Origin: Triops longicaudatus | Lineage: Eukaryota > Arthropoda > Branchiopoda > Notostraca > Triopsidae | Length of the DNA stretch: 64,000 bases | NCBI GenBank assembly: GCA_022885665.1 | Contig: JAGQDJ010000127.1 | Span: 127,403 to 191,402, forward strand | Direction: 5' to 3' | In this document: positions 11,848 through 25,365 of the stretch, piece by piece | Layout of the letters: each line of letters begins with the position of its first letter | Position numbering within the stretch: position 1 is the first letter of the stretch | Position numbers and translations under genes: made by a program | Notes under the pieces: generated by a model | Told to the model about the DNA's origin: nothing | What the model saw: the letters and a program-made list of their open reading frames with translations, nothing else | The model's database searches: none

Positions 11848-13067
11848 TAAATAAATCCTTAGCATAACCTACTGAGACTTAGATATCTTGGTTCTCGCAT
11901 TGCGATAACGGTAATTTATTATTTGTTTATGACACAATAAGAAGCTCTCGAAAGTACGTTCCAAAGTTGTATCATTAGACAAGCAATGAAATAGCCGTAA
12001 CGTTAGATGCGTACTGTATTCCACGTGTGAAATACAATAGGGATTTTTGTGAAATGGTAAAAACCAAAACATCAGTGTTTCTTGGAAAATCACGACTGGT
12101 ACTGAAATATAAAAAAGCTATCACAAACAACTAGGAATACCAGGAAATTCAGTTCCTTCATTGATAACATGTCTCAGTATTCTGGCATATTTTTCTTAGT
12201 ACAAATTTCTCACACGCGCTAGTACTTCTGATACCTGACCTCAATGAACTCAAGAAACTCCAAGTAGTTTGGCGCTTCTCCCACTGCTTTAGTAGGGATT
12301 ATTATTTTTATTTGTTTCTTTTTTGTAAAACGACAGACGTTGTAGACAGGTTTGTTCGTGAAGGAGCCTCCGTTGCATTTCGCGCGCCAAAAAGTAAACA
12401 AATGGACCGGATATGGCGGGCATACTACTAGCACCTCTAGCAATGCAAACGCGCAACGAACTATAAAATAGCTCTGTCAGATCAAATATTAAATAGGACA
12501 CACTATATGGCTGCTTTAAGAAAACTGCAATTTAAACACTTCTGGAAGATTTGGAAGGATTGTATTGTTAATACTCATTTACGCGTGGGTAGATAAACGT
12601 CGAAATCTCGATTAACGACAGTCCTCTTTTACGGCAAGATGTGCAGAACAGTTGTTTGTCGTAATTTAAGTAGTTACCGTCAAGTATGCTTGGCTTCTGT
12701 TTGCTACTCTTTGCAGCCTGAATGAATCGTTTTAACGCGAGAGAAAACTGGACATGTAAAGCGGGAGCGTGGCGTTGTTGTTGCGTGGGAAGACGTTAAG
12801 TGAGTTAAGGTGCCCGTCCCACATTCATTCGTAGCTTAGTTTAATTAGCGTTTCGAGTTGAGCGTCATTCTGGCCTTTAATTTATTCTCCATTTTTTCTC
12901 TTCCTTATGTTCTTCTCACTGCACTGGTGTATACCTTGAGTAAGTAACGGTTGCAGCTTTACGGTGCTGGTGTGTTAATTTATGTGTTGTTCTCTTTTGG
13001 CCGTGTGCCCTCGACGCCTTGAGCTCGCTGCGCTTTCCACGCCCGAGAGGCCAAGAGCGATGGAGAA

Positions 13068-13315
13068 CTATGTCCGATAAGACAGAGAAATCAATTCACA
13101 ACCTGAAGCCACTACGCCTAACACCACACAGGCCATTGCTGTAATCTCCAAGCAAGTTTTTCGTTGAGGAATCTCTCTCTGTCTCTCGTTGATTCTCTCC
13201 TTCCAAGTCGAAGCCATTTCTTTTTGTCGGCTTTTCGACTGGTAAGCTTTTTCTCTTTTACTTCCACTTCGCAAAACTGGGGACAAAGTTTCTTCAATCT
13301 TCATCTTACCCGCCA
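13068..13315 (-). other. Uncharacterised ORF, 82 aa from ATG
   Basis: It begins CACACAATGG, a fair initiation context. The product is basic and polar (about residues 1-58), followed by one hydrophobic stretch near residues 60-75 (ITAMACVVLGVVASGC) and a short tail. No family was recognised. Frames of this length are expected several times by chance in the window, so it is a weak candidate only. Confidence 0.12.
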
Positions 13316-16300
13316 TTGTGTGAGTCGCTTTAGCTATTCGTTGAAGCTTATCTAATTGGCACTTCACTCCCCGAGGAAACTTCAAGCCTTCCCAGACCGT
13401 TCGTAATCCTATAATTAAGCCGCTTAATCAAAGAATCTCGGGACTTCCCAAACGTTCTTACTTCCCTTCCGTCTATTTAAAGGTGTACGTCTTGTGGATT
13501 AATTTTTGGTAGTCAGGAAACGGAAAGTCGTTCAAATCTGAGGTTGCATCATTTCCAAATCGCCGTCAAAAGTTGCACCATTTGGAGCAAAACTACCACA
13601 GCACGGCGTCAATGCTTATATTCATTTCTGGTAAGCCGAAGGAAACATGGATAGTTCGGTCTTGCTCAGTTAAGGGAAATAAGTAGCAGCACAACAACAC
13701 TGGTTCCAGCAAGTTGAAGCAAGCATAGACCGCCCGGTCAAGCGTAGGCAACACGGGAATTCCACGCTTACCGCTTCTACATGTCAGAACGGGCCGAAGC
13801 AAACACGGCTCGTGTAGCCGCATTATTGGTGCCCCCATACCTTTACCTAGCGCCAAAAATGCACTAACTGCTGCGATATGCGCGAAATGCTTATGGGGCT
13901 CGAATAATTCATTGTTGTTGTTGCTATTGTGTCACTCTTATATTCTTGCTTTTATTGTTCAACTTGTTATGACTGTTGTTGTTTTATATCTTTCCTTTTA
14001 AAGTTCGTGTTGTATCCAGTTTTATTTCTTATAGAAGAAAAGGTCCAAACTCCAACTATGGTCTAAACTCTAACAAACACATTTTTAGCTCTATTACTAA
14101 TTGTTACCTAATCCCGGCTAAGAGAGATTGTTGTCATAAGTGTGTAACTGTTTATAGAAGTTAGTGTTCAGTCCGCTTTGTGGTTGTTGAGTTGTTTAAT
14201 TTCAAGAATTTAATGGCTGCGAGACTTTTTAAGAGTCGCGTATAATTGGTCATTTTTGTAAGAAAGTGCGTAAGTTAATAACACTTTCTTTAGTTACACG
14301 CTTAGCTTAAGTACCAGAATTTCTTAGAATTGTGTATATAATACTAAACATTAACTGTATTTGTGAGAACAGTCCAAGTTTTCATAAAGTAGTCATGTGG
14401 TAGATTTCGACTTGGTAGCGTGGTTCTGTACGCTAACCCGTGCAACTTGCTACTGCAGTGGCGCCAGTGCGTCACACGCCAGGCACTTTGGAAGGTTTTT
14501 AACCCGCTGCAAAGAATGTCGTGCAGTTAGCGTTTGGAGTATTTGTTTGCTCTGTTTTTGTAGTAAAAAGTACTTTATATATATGTATTTTTCGTTGTAA
14601 GTACTTTTAATTGTATTGATTCCGTTTTTTTCCTTTTTGGGAATTCATTAATATCGTCTTCCCATAGTGGTCGTAGTTTGGATCACATTTTCAGAATGTC
14701 GATTTTGGAGAGATTTAGAAAAATTGCAATAAATAAAGCTTGCGACAACTTTAAAGTCATTTTTATGCAGGTAAAGTAGATAACACACTTAGGTATCTAC
14801 TACAGAGGATTTTTTTTCTTTATCTCACATCTAAGACCGTTTTTTCAAAAATAAGAATTGTAGTCGACATTTATACCACTTCCTCTACCCTTGCCTTCAC
14901 TAGGGGATTTGTTTGTAGTTTTTTTTTGGAATGGATGAACCTTCTTTAAATTTGTTTCAAAAAAATTTTGCGTTTCTTACATCGTTAGTTTTTATGTGTG
15001 TAAAGTCCGTATGTTTCATGAGGAATATTAACGCTCCGTTCAAGAATAGGGTGACTAAATTTCATTAAGTCGAAACAGTGACATCGCGAAACCGAAAAGG
15101 GACATATATTGGTGCCGAAAACTTACATTTTTGGAAAAATCTATCAAAACTGTTGGGCAAATACGGAAATAGACTGTTTTCATTGCAGTTACTCAAAAAG
15201 AACCTGTGCAGAATAGAAACTTCAAATATGTAGAGTTTTATTTTAAATAGTAGAAACGCTAGTTAAGAAGCAAAGAAACACAAAAAGATTTTTTGTGTTT
15301 TGCACGATTTTAAAAACACAGCTAAATATAGCGAAGAAAACTTCCGCGACAGTAAAGTACTGCTTAAGCTTACGGATGTGTTGAAGCTGAGATTTTTTCA
15401 AAGCCCACTCGATTAATTGTTAAGGTGAGCCGATAACTTTAGTATTCTTGTATTTCGCGTTAGGAGCTTTTCGCTGTCTCCACACTCGTTTTTATTAAAC
15501 AAAATTTTATTGCCATAAAAGACTAGTTTCATAGGCTTAGTTGCCATTATCGGCGCCAAGGAGGCTAAAATTTAAAGAGTGTTCTGCAGTTTGTAAAACA
15601 TTTTACAAAGTATTTACTTTTGAAGCCTAATTTCTAGTAAATGTGGCCGAGGTCTTTGAAAAATGAAAGGAAAAATTAAGAAAAGTAAATCTCTAGCAAG
15701 TAAGCCCTAAAAATTTAAGCAGCCCCTCATGTCTTTGCGTAGTTGAGGGGCGGTAGATAGCCTACTCCACGTTTCCCCATAAACATTTAAATGTTACTCC
15801 ACGTGTTCAGAGTTATCCCGATTGACGGCAAAACTTGCCACAAATTCATCGTACGATTCTCCGTGGTTTAGCACACGACTGTTTGTTGAAAAAGGGTTGT
15901 CTTATTCTGAAAACGGGATACATATATTCCCTAATAAAATGTTTTCTTTTGTACTTGGCGACAGGTAGCAAAATCTTTTCCAAACTCGGTAAAAGCTTAT
16001 TAGACTCAAGAGATTCTTTAGCTTTAAACGATTTTTTCTTATTTTCCCACTACCGGGTCGTTCTAGCGTACTAGCTTTTGCTTTTTGTAGAGTTTTACCA
16101 GGACAACGCTCCCTTTGGAGCATTTAAGTTCAGATTGCCTAGATTTGATTCGCGTAGAAGCTTTTCCCCACAGCTGTGTCTCAGATTTTCAGTCCCTCCT
16201 GCTCTTTCTTTTCTTTAAAAAAATTGCCGGCTCCCTTTTTATTGAAAAGTACTGGCTGAAGTTTGCATAATCACACTATGATCTCCTTGAAGGAAAACTT

Positions 16301-17169
16301 TACAATAGCATAGTAGTAAGAAGCTTTTGAAAAGAAAAAACCTTTGAGCGGAACTTATGATTCGCACTCTGAAAGCAGTTTCCCTCCCATTTTAGGAAGG
16401 TTGCAGAACGACAGAGAGAAAGAGAAGAAAGGAGTAGTCAATATGTTGTATTCCAGAAGTTTATGAGCTAGAAAACCATTTAAAGCCTTTGCGAAAGCTG
16501 TATCGAAAGCTTCTTCGAGCCGATACTTTAACGTCGAAGTGAATGTCGCAACCGGTTTTGTGGAAAAAAACGGGAGTCTTATAGCCTAATGCACCGATCA
16601 CCAAGTAGTTCCCTTCCTTTAGTTTATGTTTATGGTATTGTTGTACTCCTGACGAATTGCTGTTACCCCAATACTGCCGTGCCATTTTTGGTCCATTTTA
16701 TGGTTTGATTTACATACAACTTAATTATTGACGTACAGTGCCATGCGAAGGCAAATGAGTTACTCTCGGAACGCCTTCAAGTGCGTGAGCTTGCGGTTTC
16801 CTCTTGGTACGCTGCTGTGAGCACCACAATCATTTGGAGTGGTTTGTCACTTCACAATGAAACAATTCTCATCTTACTTTGACTTTTCAGACTTGTAGAG
16901 CTGTGTGTCGTTATTAGAGATTTTTTTTTAGTACTCTGGGATTGCAAACGGAACCAGAGAAACATAAAAATGCGTCCAACTCTTTATCCAATCGTCTCGA
17001 CAACTTCCGGTAGCAAACCTAATCCCACACACAATTGTCTTCATTTTCTTGTATAAGATAATTTTTTTTAAGGAACGAGAGAATCAAACGAAAACAACGC
17101 ATTAGAATATGGACTCTTCGCACTTCCTGTGCGTTGATTGGCGCTGAGTAACGGTGGATCTCTCGAACT

Positions 17170-17380
17170 CATATGTAAGAAAAAGTCTTTAAAAGTTCTA
17201 CAGTTCCACGAAAATCTTACTTAACGAAAAGCGTATATAAGAAAAACTCGTGTGAAAGAGAGATCCGCATATAAGAGACGTGGATCGTGGTACCGCAATT
17301 GCTAATCACTGTAATCTTACAAATTTCATGTAAGAGAAAACCAGGTTTGAACGATTTTTTTCTCAATGTTTCTTACATCC
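17170..17380. repeat. Cluster of ATRTAAGARA-type motifs
   Basis: Five near-copies of a short motif lie in 210 bp: CATATGTAAGAAAAA (17170), TATATAAGAAAAACT (about 17234), CATATAAGAGACG (about 17268), CATGTAAGAGAAAA (about 17327) and, on the minus strand, GATGTAAGAAACATTG (17379-17364). GGATCTCTC at about 17156 is matched in reverse complement by GAGAGATCC at about 17257. The layout resembles subterminal repeats of a small DNA transposon, but no ends were established. Confidence 0.4.
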
Positions 17381-19354
17381 GGGGTCTATTTCAACAGTAA
17401 ACGTATGTTATAATTGACGTAGTAGAAATTAAATACGTGGCTATGCCTTTACGACTTTTTCGCCAAGCACGTCAGTTTCCATTGATGCTGGTTAGTAAAT
17501 CCAACGCTCTGTAGTTAAATTCTCCAGCTTCTTCGTATTCTAAAAATGTGAAATTCAAAGGGTCGCTTAGGTGTTATGTGGTTTTACTTTAACAGTTTCT
17601 TGTCCATTTAGAATTTACCACGCATATGTGCTGTGCTTGAGGTTCGAAAACTTTCTAGCTCACTCCTGAAGTATGAAGGTATGATGCGAGAGTTTCTAGT
17701 TTGAAAACGTGCTAGCTTTAAATGTCTATTTCATCGGTCGAAAAAACTTACAATAAAAACAAAATCTTATACAACAATGCAAACTAAAACTTTTTTCCTG
17801 AAACTATAACTTTACGTGAAGCTTTGATTTTGGCGCGAACAGAAGAAGGCCGGAAGTGTCGTGCTATTAATATTTGTAAGTTTCTAAATTTATAGTCATA
17901 GGGCGTTACGTTTCTCGATGCCATAGAAAGCTCAGGAGATTTTGTACTTGCATTGAAGTCTTAAATTCGGCCATTTTTCTCGCGCCAAATTACACATGAA
18001 GGTGTTAAGCGTTGTTACCTGAAACTTGTAGTAATCCTTCCATTTCTAACTTTTCCAAGAGGGTTTATAGTTTTGTAACGAAATAAGATACGAAGCCTAA
18101 AGTGTTTGTCGGCTGGTAATTTGATATCCTTCGCAACTCTTCACACACTTGCATCTCATTAAAACAAAACCCCACATTTTTCGTTGTTCACAACAGAAAA
18201 AAAAAATTAAGAAGCGTTCCTTGGTTCTCTAGTTCGTTGTTCTACTTTCCCTTGTATGTATATATGGAGACATTTTGCAACAATAGAACACCATTTTTCT
18301 CATCCCACACCACTCAACGTCCTTTTAAGAAACTTTTCCTGCGCTAAGGGGGAAAAATTCCTCTCCGTACCACATATGTAGGGGACTTTTTAACAAAACT
18401 TGTCTCCCTAAGACGTAAATGACACTGAATGTAATCTCCTCCTCCCACGAATCCGTCACTTTTCTTTTTGGAGCTGAGGGAAGAATAGAGTAATGGTATT
18501 TTTTTCCCTTTTAAAAATCCTGCGCTATAAACCAGAAGCTTCTTTTTTGCGGGTAGTTTTCCCGTCTTTTCTTTAACAAGAACTTGACACTTTTATTTCA
18601 AAGACCGCTGCTTAATGAGAGTGCTGGATAATTATAGCCTCTGTCTACGTTTGTGGGACACAAGGAGGCACAATAGGATGTATAGAGTGACTGATAATTT
18701 TGAGGGGATTATAGCGTCGTTATTGAAATAAACGCGCTGTTTCACTAGTGCTTATATATATGTGAAGAGAAGCTTTCAAACTTGTGCTATAATTTATGCA
18801 AACAGACTTTCTTAGAAAGCTTTCCTTTTAGATCACAGTTAAGACCTTGTTATAAGAGAAACCTGCGCTGAAAAGAAGTTTGCTCGAACGTCGTCATAAC
18901 TGCCGTAGAAAAAGAACGCCTATTTTTGTGTGTCCGGTTTTGACTATTTTATATTAAGTAAATAGTTCTTGTTAGAAAGGTAGCCTTCGTCCTTCCACAA
19001 ATTCACATTACGATATCCTTTTATTGCAAAGTTTGTGGAGTTAGGAATCAAACTTTATTTATTTTTACCTCTCAGTGTTATATCGAAATTAGATAATAAC
19101 GGAATATTTCTAAGCTCAGTAAGCTTAGTCATAACATCATCTTACGACTTTTTCGAGCAAGAAACCATATACTCCGACTTTCACCACTTGTCCGCATCTG
19201 AACAAAACGGGGCTATTTGTGCTTGCTGGGCTTTGTTTTACAATACATACAGTCCTTACCGCTTCCACGCAATACAGCAGGCTGAGTCAAGCACGGTTGA
19301 ACGAGGAAAGTTAGCGAGCAGGGGTAGCGTTTACTAATGTCACTGCTGTTCTAA

Positions 19355-19530
19355 GTAGCCGGGGGAGTACGTTTCCCCCGGGAAGGAGGCGAGCAAGGGG
19401 TCGAGGTTTGCCGCGTTTACGTACATCAGCTGACCGGAGTAAGCGCAGCTCGCCCGGCCGCGCGGCCGGCAACACATGTCGCATCCACGCCAATAAACAG
19501 GCCGGAGCGAAGACGATTTACCCGGCCTGA
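19355..19530. repeat. GC-rich island with hairpin and palindrome, dispersed repeat copy 2
   Basis: It is GC-rich against an AT-rich surround. CCGGGGGA (19359-19366) and TCCCCCGG (19374-19381) form a perfect 8-bp stem with a 7-nt loop. CCGGCCGCGCGGCCGG (19454-19469) is a perfect 16-bp palindrome. The part at about 19400-19470 is an inverted, diverged copy of 725-790. A transposon fragment is the likeliest explanation; no family was assigned. Confidence 0.5.
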
Positions 19531-22500
19531 TTTTTGCACAATCGCCAATCGACTCCTGTATATTTTCCACTAGTTGTGGTATAGAGCACAGACGATAAGA
19601 AATATGATACATTAAAAGGAATGAATAACTTACATTTTAATTAAGCAATGAAATTGGTTCATGATTTTTAATCACATGAGGTGAGGAAACACATGAGGTT
19701 GACTTGCATGCTTACATAAACTAATGAATATTCTGGAAAAATGTCTCCAGTAGTACGAGGGCTCCAAATGTAAGTCCAAAATAAAATGTTGCGTGCATTC
19801 GTTTCCTTTTACTAAACCAAGCAGCCAAGAAAATGGAAAATAAATAAAATACGAGGTCAAAGAAGCTTTATGTATTAGTGAGTCAACTTTATCGAATTTT
19901 GTTGGCACAAAAAGTGTACACAGGGTTGTTTGTCCCTTTTTTTGGTGGAATGGGGAAACGTAGCCACGTTCTTCACCTTTTTATATGTGTATTTTTGTAT
20001 CAGGCCAAGTCAGAGGTGAGGAGTATGTATTGGAAATCGTTGAATATTTTCATCTTTCTCTTTTTCCTCTCGTGTGTGTATCCTAAACACTACTTCTATC
20101 GCGGTCATAACTAACCCATGAAGAGAGTCAATATTGGCCAAGTTTTCGATTTGGGGAAACCTGGACCTGGAGGTTAACGCCACCTCCATTTCGTTTTAAC
20201 CCTTGAACTTTAGGCAACGTTAATGTTGCAGTACAAAGTTTTTCCAAACTTGCTAAGACCTGACTTCCGTAATAGGTTTCCCTTTCGCTCTTCTAAAGCT
20301 TATGACTAATGATTGGTACCGGTTAGGGGCTATTGCACCTTTCCGTCAGCAAACATTCTATTTTTCGCCCTTTTTAACGTGAGCGAACGGTTGCAAAAGT
20401 TTTTGAAATACTAGGAAAAGAAAAACTTCTCAACATTTACAAGTTCGGGGCTTAAAAAGATCTGAAAAAGTGTTGAAGCCAAGAAATTCTCAGTGAATGG
20501 AATTTGAGAAAGACCTTCTAAATATCAGAAAATAAAAACGCAGTACCAAAAATCAAAAGTGTTTTGGAAAATTAGATGTAAACTTACAAGGCTGTTAAAA
20601 AAGAAAAAGAAAAATAGTTAAAATGAATATGTTTAAAAAAACATGAGATTTGATTTAAGTATTAAGAAAACGTATCATGTAAAGTCGAAATATAATATTT
20701 AGAAGGAAAAACTAGGAATTAAGTGTTTAATATAAAAGTCTTTCAAGAAGAGAATAGAAAGCTATTTCGAGGGCTAAATTGAAGTTCCGGCGAACATGAA
20801 AACGACAAATTTTTAAAATAGTAACTGAGCAATTCTCAGAAAGAATTAATACAAGCAAGAACTTGATTTAGCTGGTATTAAAAGATTGTTGAAATTTAAT
20901 AAATTCTAGGAAAACTGAAAGGCACTGGGTTCACACATGGGGTAGTTATTTGAACTGTCAGCGTTATGCGTTATCTTATAGACCTAAATAAGCTTTGGTC
21001 GTCGTAGAGTTTTGTTATCTCAACCGCAGAACACGCGAAATGAGCTTTTACCGGGAATTGTCAGGATAATTTGACGTTCTGTGCCAGTACACTCGAGACC
21101 TTGATGACCTTATTGGTTTCAAAACCGCAGAACACAGCGATTGCCACCCGGGGCAGGGTACGTTATGGTTATGGGTTGTAAAACGAGTCATAAGGTCCAT
21201 TAATCCTGGTTTTTAATGAGAACACATGCACCCACAACTCAGGAAATGACCATTGAAGGGGATTCTGACGGAAGATGCTGCCGCCAAAGCCAGTACTTAA
21301 CAGTAATGAAGCTGGGAGTTTCGGAAAGAGCGTTTTTCACTCTCTTGAGTGGATTTGATCGTGTTTGGAATTGAAGGCGTTGCTTTGGAGTGTTAAAACC
21401 GTGTGCAGCCCATATAGCGCGTTTCACTCCTGTACGTTCGGCCGGTAGTACTAGGCCTGGTTTTCTTTGTTGGGCATGGCTCGCCTCATTTGCTTGTTTT
21501 GATTGCAAGACAAGATGGTGTGTCGTCGGGTGTTCATTAGCGGCGATTAATGGACAACAGGCTGAAAAGAGACACGCTGTGTTGTTGATAGGGCCAACGT
21601 CAGCGCGTAAACCGATAAAGCCTATTGTTAACACTGTCGGCTGATAAGATTAGCTTCTTTCACCCCAGCCAATTTTTACTTCCTTTTTAGCCCTTTTTCA
21701 AAATGCTTAAGCAACGTGATTTTAGCATACGGTTATTCCGTAAAGTTGCTTTGTCCGATTAAACAACGCAATTAGAGGGCTTAACGCAAGCCGAATCACG
21801 CATACCCGCAACTTTTCGTGTGACACGTTAATCTTTTATTTTTGCCGTACATGACTTTGATGCATCAGAAATCAATAATAACAGTTTCAGTGACATTCAA
21901 CCCACAAAATAAATAATATATTATAAAATTTCTTCACTTATGTCACACTTGCATGCAACATAAGCACAACAATGTTTGCTGTGCGTATTGCAAATACGCT
22001 ATAAGCCAAAGCCCAGGTCGTTTTTCGGAAAAAAATGAAATGTAATTTGACTCTAATGGTTATTCTCGCATTCAACAAACAAAAGCTTTCTTTGTCAGAA
22101 AACAAGTCTCTTGGAGCACAAGAAGCACCACGGAAAACTGCCACTTCGTGCCGCGAACCCAATAGATATACCATTACGAGTAAAATTACATACCATTTCA
22201 TTGTAGCTTGCACAATGCAATATCCCCAAGCACGAAAACCTGGATCAAATGCACAAAAAGTCCCTAAATGAGTCCCTTAGCACTTTGCTTTACGAGCCAA
22301 TACCAGATGTGTGTCTGTATTGTGTGTTGCGTGTCTGATCTTGATGTCTTTGTCTGACCCTATTGTATGGCAATTAGACGGAGAATTCGCGTGAAGAAAC
22401 GCTGTGTGCAGTACTGGACTTCCCCCTTTTTTCGCTTCTGCTTCATTTTTCTCCTTTTTTATTCCGGTATAACGTGCCGTGGCGCTCTTATGGAACCAAG

Positions 22501-24866
22501 AATGGGAAAGAAAGGGGCAAGGGGGCTTATTGTTATGGTTTGTAGTGTCTCTGTGCAAGGGGGTTGTGTATGTAAAAATGGCCAAAAATACATAAAAAAG
22601 TGAATGGTTGTGCACATCTTCCATGTCTCTACTTGTCACGGACAGAACATATGCATGATGGATCGCCTGTCGTAGGGATTTGGTGGTTTTCAGGCGGTAA
22701 AGGCTTCGTCAGCGTAAGACGAGATCTCCATAACAAACCGGTTAGCACTTGATGCGATACCAAAGGAGGCCCCTCTCCGTAAACCGATACTATCTTTTTA
22801 TCTCTTGCACGCTTAAAAGATTTGGCAGAATGATTTTTTCCCTCCGATAATTCTGCTGTCTTAGCACCTTTTCCTGCCTTACAGTTCGTCTAAGTCTCGA
22901 AACCTAACTTAATTTGGGTGCCAGATACTGGGAGAAGAGCCAGTACAGTTTTTTTTCCTCTTTACGTAGCTTAGCGAGGAGAGGAAATACATTTGTATGT
23001 AACAAAACGGAAACCCTCCGAACTTAACTGTGAACATAAACTTGAAAACTTGGTATTTTTTTAATTCGTGGAAGATTGGTTAACAAATGTACCTTTTCCG
23101 GGAAATTTTGCTTTTAGTGCACTTAATGAGGCTGTAAACCATTAGGACGAATTGAGACTAGGCTATTCTCTGTTTTACGGTACTTTTTTTAGGAGGGCGT
23201 GATTCTGTCTTTGTGGTGAGAACCATTAACAAGTTGACGCGTCACTTGGTGCTCATCTATCTCTACATCAAATAGGACTTTTTAGTGGTTTTTGTTAGTA
23301 AAAGGTAGGATGGGAGAAGGAAAGATTTAAGACCCAACCAAAGATTGCAGAACATTGAAGATATTCCTGTATAAAGGATGCGAGGGGAATAAAGAAAAAA
23401 AAATCCATTACGAAATATTTCGTGTATTGATCTCTTGATGTTAATGCATGAAATGCCGTTGCGTACAATTTCGTTCCCAGTATCGCTGATACAAAAGGCC
23501 TGGAAAACATAAACTTAGGGTTGATGAAAAGAGCTTCTGTGAATAGAACCTTCGTTGGGTATATTCTGAGTCGAAGTAGTTTCGCAATCAACTCCTTATT
23601 TGCTCCAACTTCTTACTTGAATATTTCGTTCTAAAGATAAAGGTTTTTGGCCTATCGCGCAAAATAACAGGGAGATAGATGAAGCGGTTCGTTGTTGTTC
23701 TGATTTTTGACATGCGCTTTCGCAGTAAAGTGCTGAATAGTTTCAGTCCCTGACAAAGGTTTTCACACTTTAAATAGCCCCATACATCAAGAATGACACG
23801 AAAAGAAATAAAACTAAAAATTTTACCAAACATGTAAAACAATTACTAGAAAGGTTTCAACGTTTGTACGAAAGTCCCATTCAAACTTTCTAACTCGTTC
23901 TGATTTTAGGCAGCAATTTTTTGCGTAATATTGAAAATAATTACAAAGTAGTGTTAAAACTTATACAAGACAAGTAATATTTAACGATTATTTTTGCAGA
24001 TACTGCAACTTTTTAAAAGTAGCTAAGGATAAAATGGATAATGTGCGTTTTTTTGTATCTAATATTTGGTAATACCTTGTCTCTAAAATTAGGAGCTAAT
24101 TATCGTCTCTTACAAGTGGTCTTATTTTATACCCTGGGCTGGATTGTGCTTTCATCGCCTCTCCCATCTCAGGAGGCCTTGCCCCCCAGCGTCTATCAGT
24201 TTCATGATTACATTTTTTCGTGTGTGGGAGTTGATGGGCGATCAAGTGCGTGTAATGCGACAGGGCCTTAATTACCTACGTTAATTGGCAAACTTGCTCC
24301 AGCGCCGTTCAGTTCGCAACTTCTCCACCGCGGAAGTACAAGTTTCCTCTTGCTCGGCGTAGTGTCTCACCTACAAGAGCGCAGGATCTTGGGGGAAATT
24401 AGATTTCTCTCAAGCACTCGTTTTAGCTTTGGAAGAGGATGAACCCCAAAATCTGAGATTTTTGCTTAGCAGCACACCGCAGCAGCGCCAACCAGAGAAA
24501 TACCCTTTAGGCAACATTCTTAGCCAGTCGTAAGCCAAGCGTAAGCCCAATACTGTAGGACAGCAAACTCTGACAATACAAATGTGGGCGCTTTTATCTT
24601 CTACGGGTGGAAAATTGGATGTTTTGGAGCAGGCCAAAATTGTGGCAAATATAATAGACATGTTCTTCTGCCTTTTCTACTACTTTTCCTTCTCCTGGCC
24701 CAGCAGGGCGAATAATGTTAGAAGCGAAAAAAATGCGTCTCTCCAAAGGAAGAGGAGGAAGACGAAAACAGCGGGGAAAATGTGCAGCATTTCCATGTGT
24801 CGAGTTCTGTCCCTTAAGTCCCGGCGTTTCCCCCTATTCCTTTTTTCTCTTTTTTCACTCGGATGC

Positions 24867-25365
24867 TTATTTCTTGGGGTCTTCTTGTTCCGAAAAGCCT
24901 ATTTGAAAGGCAAATGGCTCTTTGGCACGGACTGGAGAGGAGCAGAACATTGAAGATTTAAGTCATGTTGCACAGCTGAATCACAATAGCCGCACCTCCA
25001 GTACTACTAACCCTCTTCTATACCCTTGTGTAAGAAAGGGAGAGTTTTATAGGCGAATATCTAACTCGCGCGAAGTATAATTCAACCACAAAGCAATGTC
25101 ACAAGATTCTCGAGAAGTGAAAGGCGATCTTGTCGCTAGAATAGTAGTCTATTCTAGTCTGGGTGGCGTTGCCTAATTGTTTGATGAAGGGGGATTGTAT
25201 TATTGATTGTAATTGGGAATGATTTAAACAATCTGAATGCTTACCGGTATCTGATGAGGTGTAAGCTTGTGATAGATCCTGATATCGTTTAGACATCATT
25301 TGGAGCGAAATTAAGGTCCTCGATGCTAGGAAAACCGCCAAGAAGAAAATTGTCATTCGGTACAT
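24867..25365 (-). other. Possible two-exon gene for a small secreted peptide (weak)
   Basis: ATG at 25365 opens a frame with a typical signal peptide (MYRMTIFFLAVFLASR) followed by a polar, Ser/Tyr-rich segment. After 40 codons it meets a good donor (ACCG|GTAAGC, exon end 25245). In the same phase, a pyrimidine-rich acceptor (CTGCTCCTCTCCAG) at 24931 leads to about 20 further codons and a stop at 24869-24867. The product would be about 61 residues, without cysteines in the mature part and not recognised. Either exon could be chance, and the 313-bp intron is only a guess. Confidence 0.2.

Noticed and set aside
11700..11850. tRNA-derived SINE with A-tail
   Set aside because: Weak tRNA-like arms can be drawn on the minus strand only, while the A-run is on the plus strand, so the orientation does not fit; the acceptor stem and T-arm do not pair well.
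21938..22201. Minus-strand frame starting MKWYVILLVMVYLLG as a secreted cysteine peptide
   Set aside because: The leader looks plausible, but the frame runs into low-complexity sequence, without a good donor or a convincing mature peptide.
24582..24953. 123-codon plus-strand frame
   Set aside because: Low-complexity Phe/Lys composition, no domain, and a length expected by chance.
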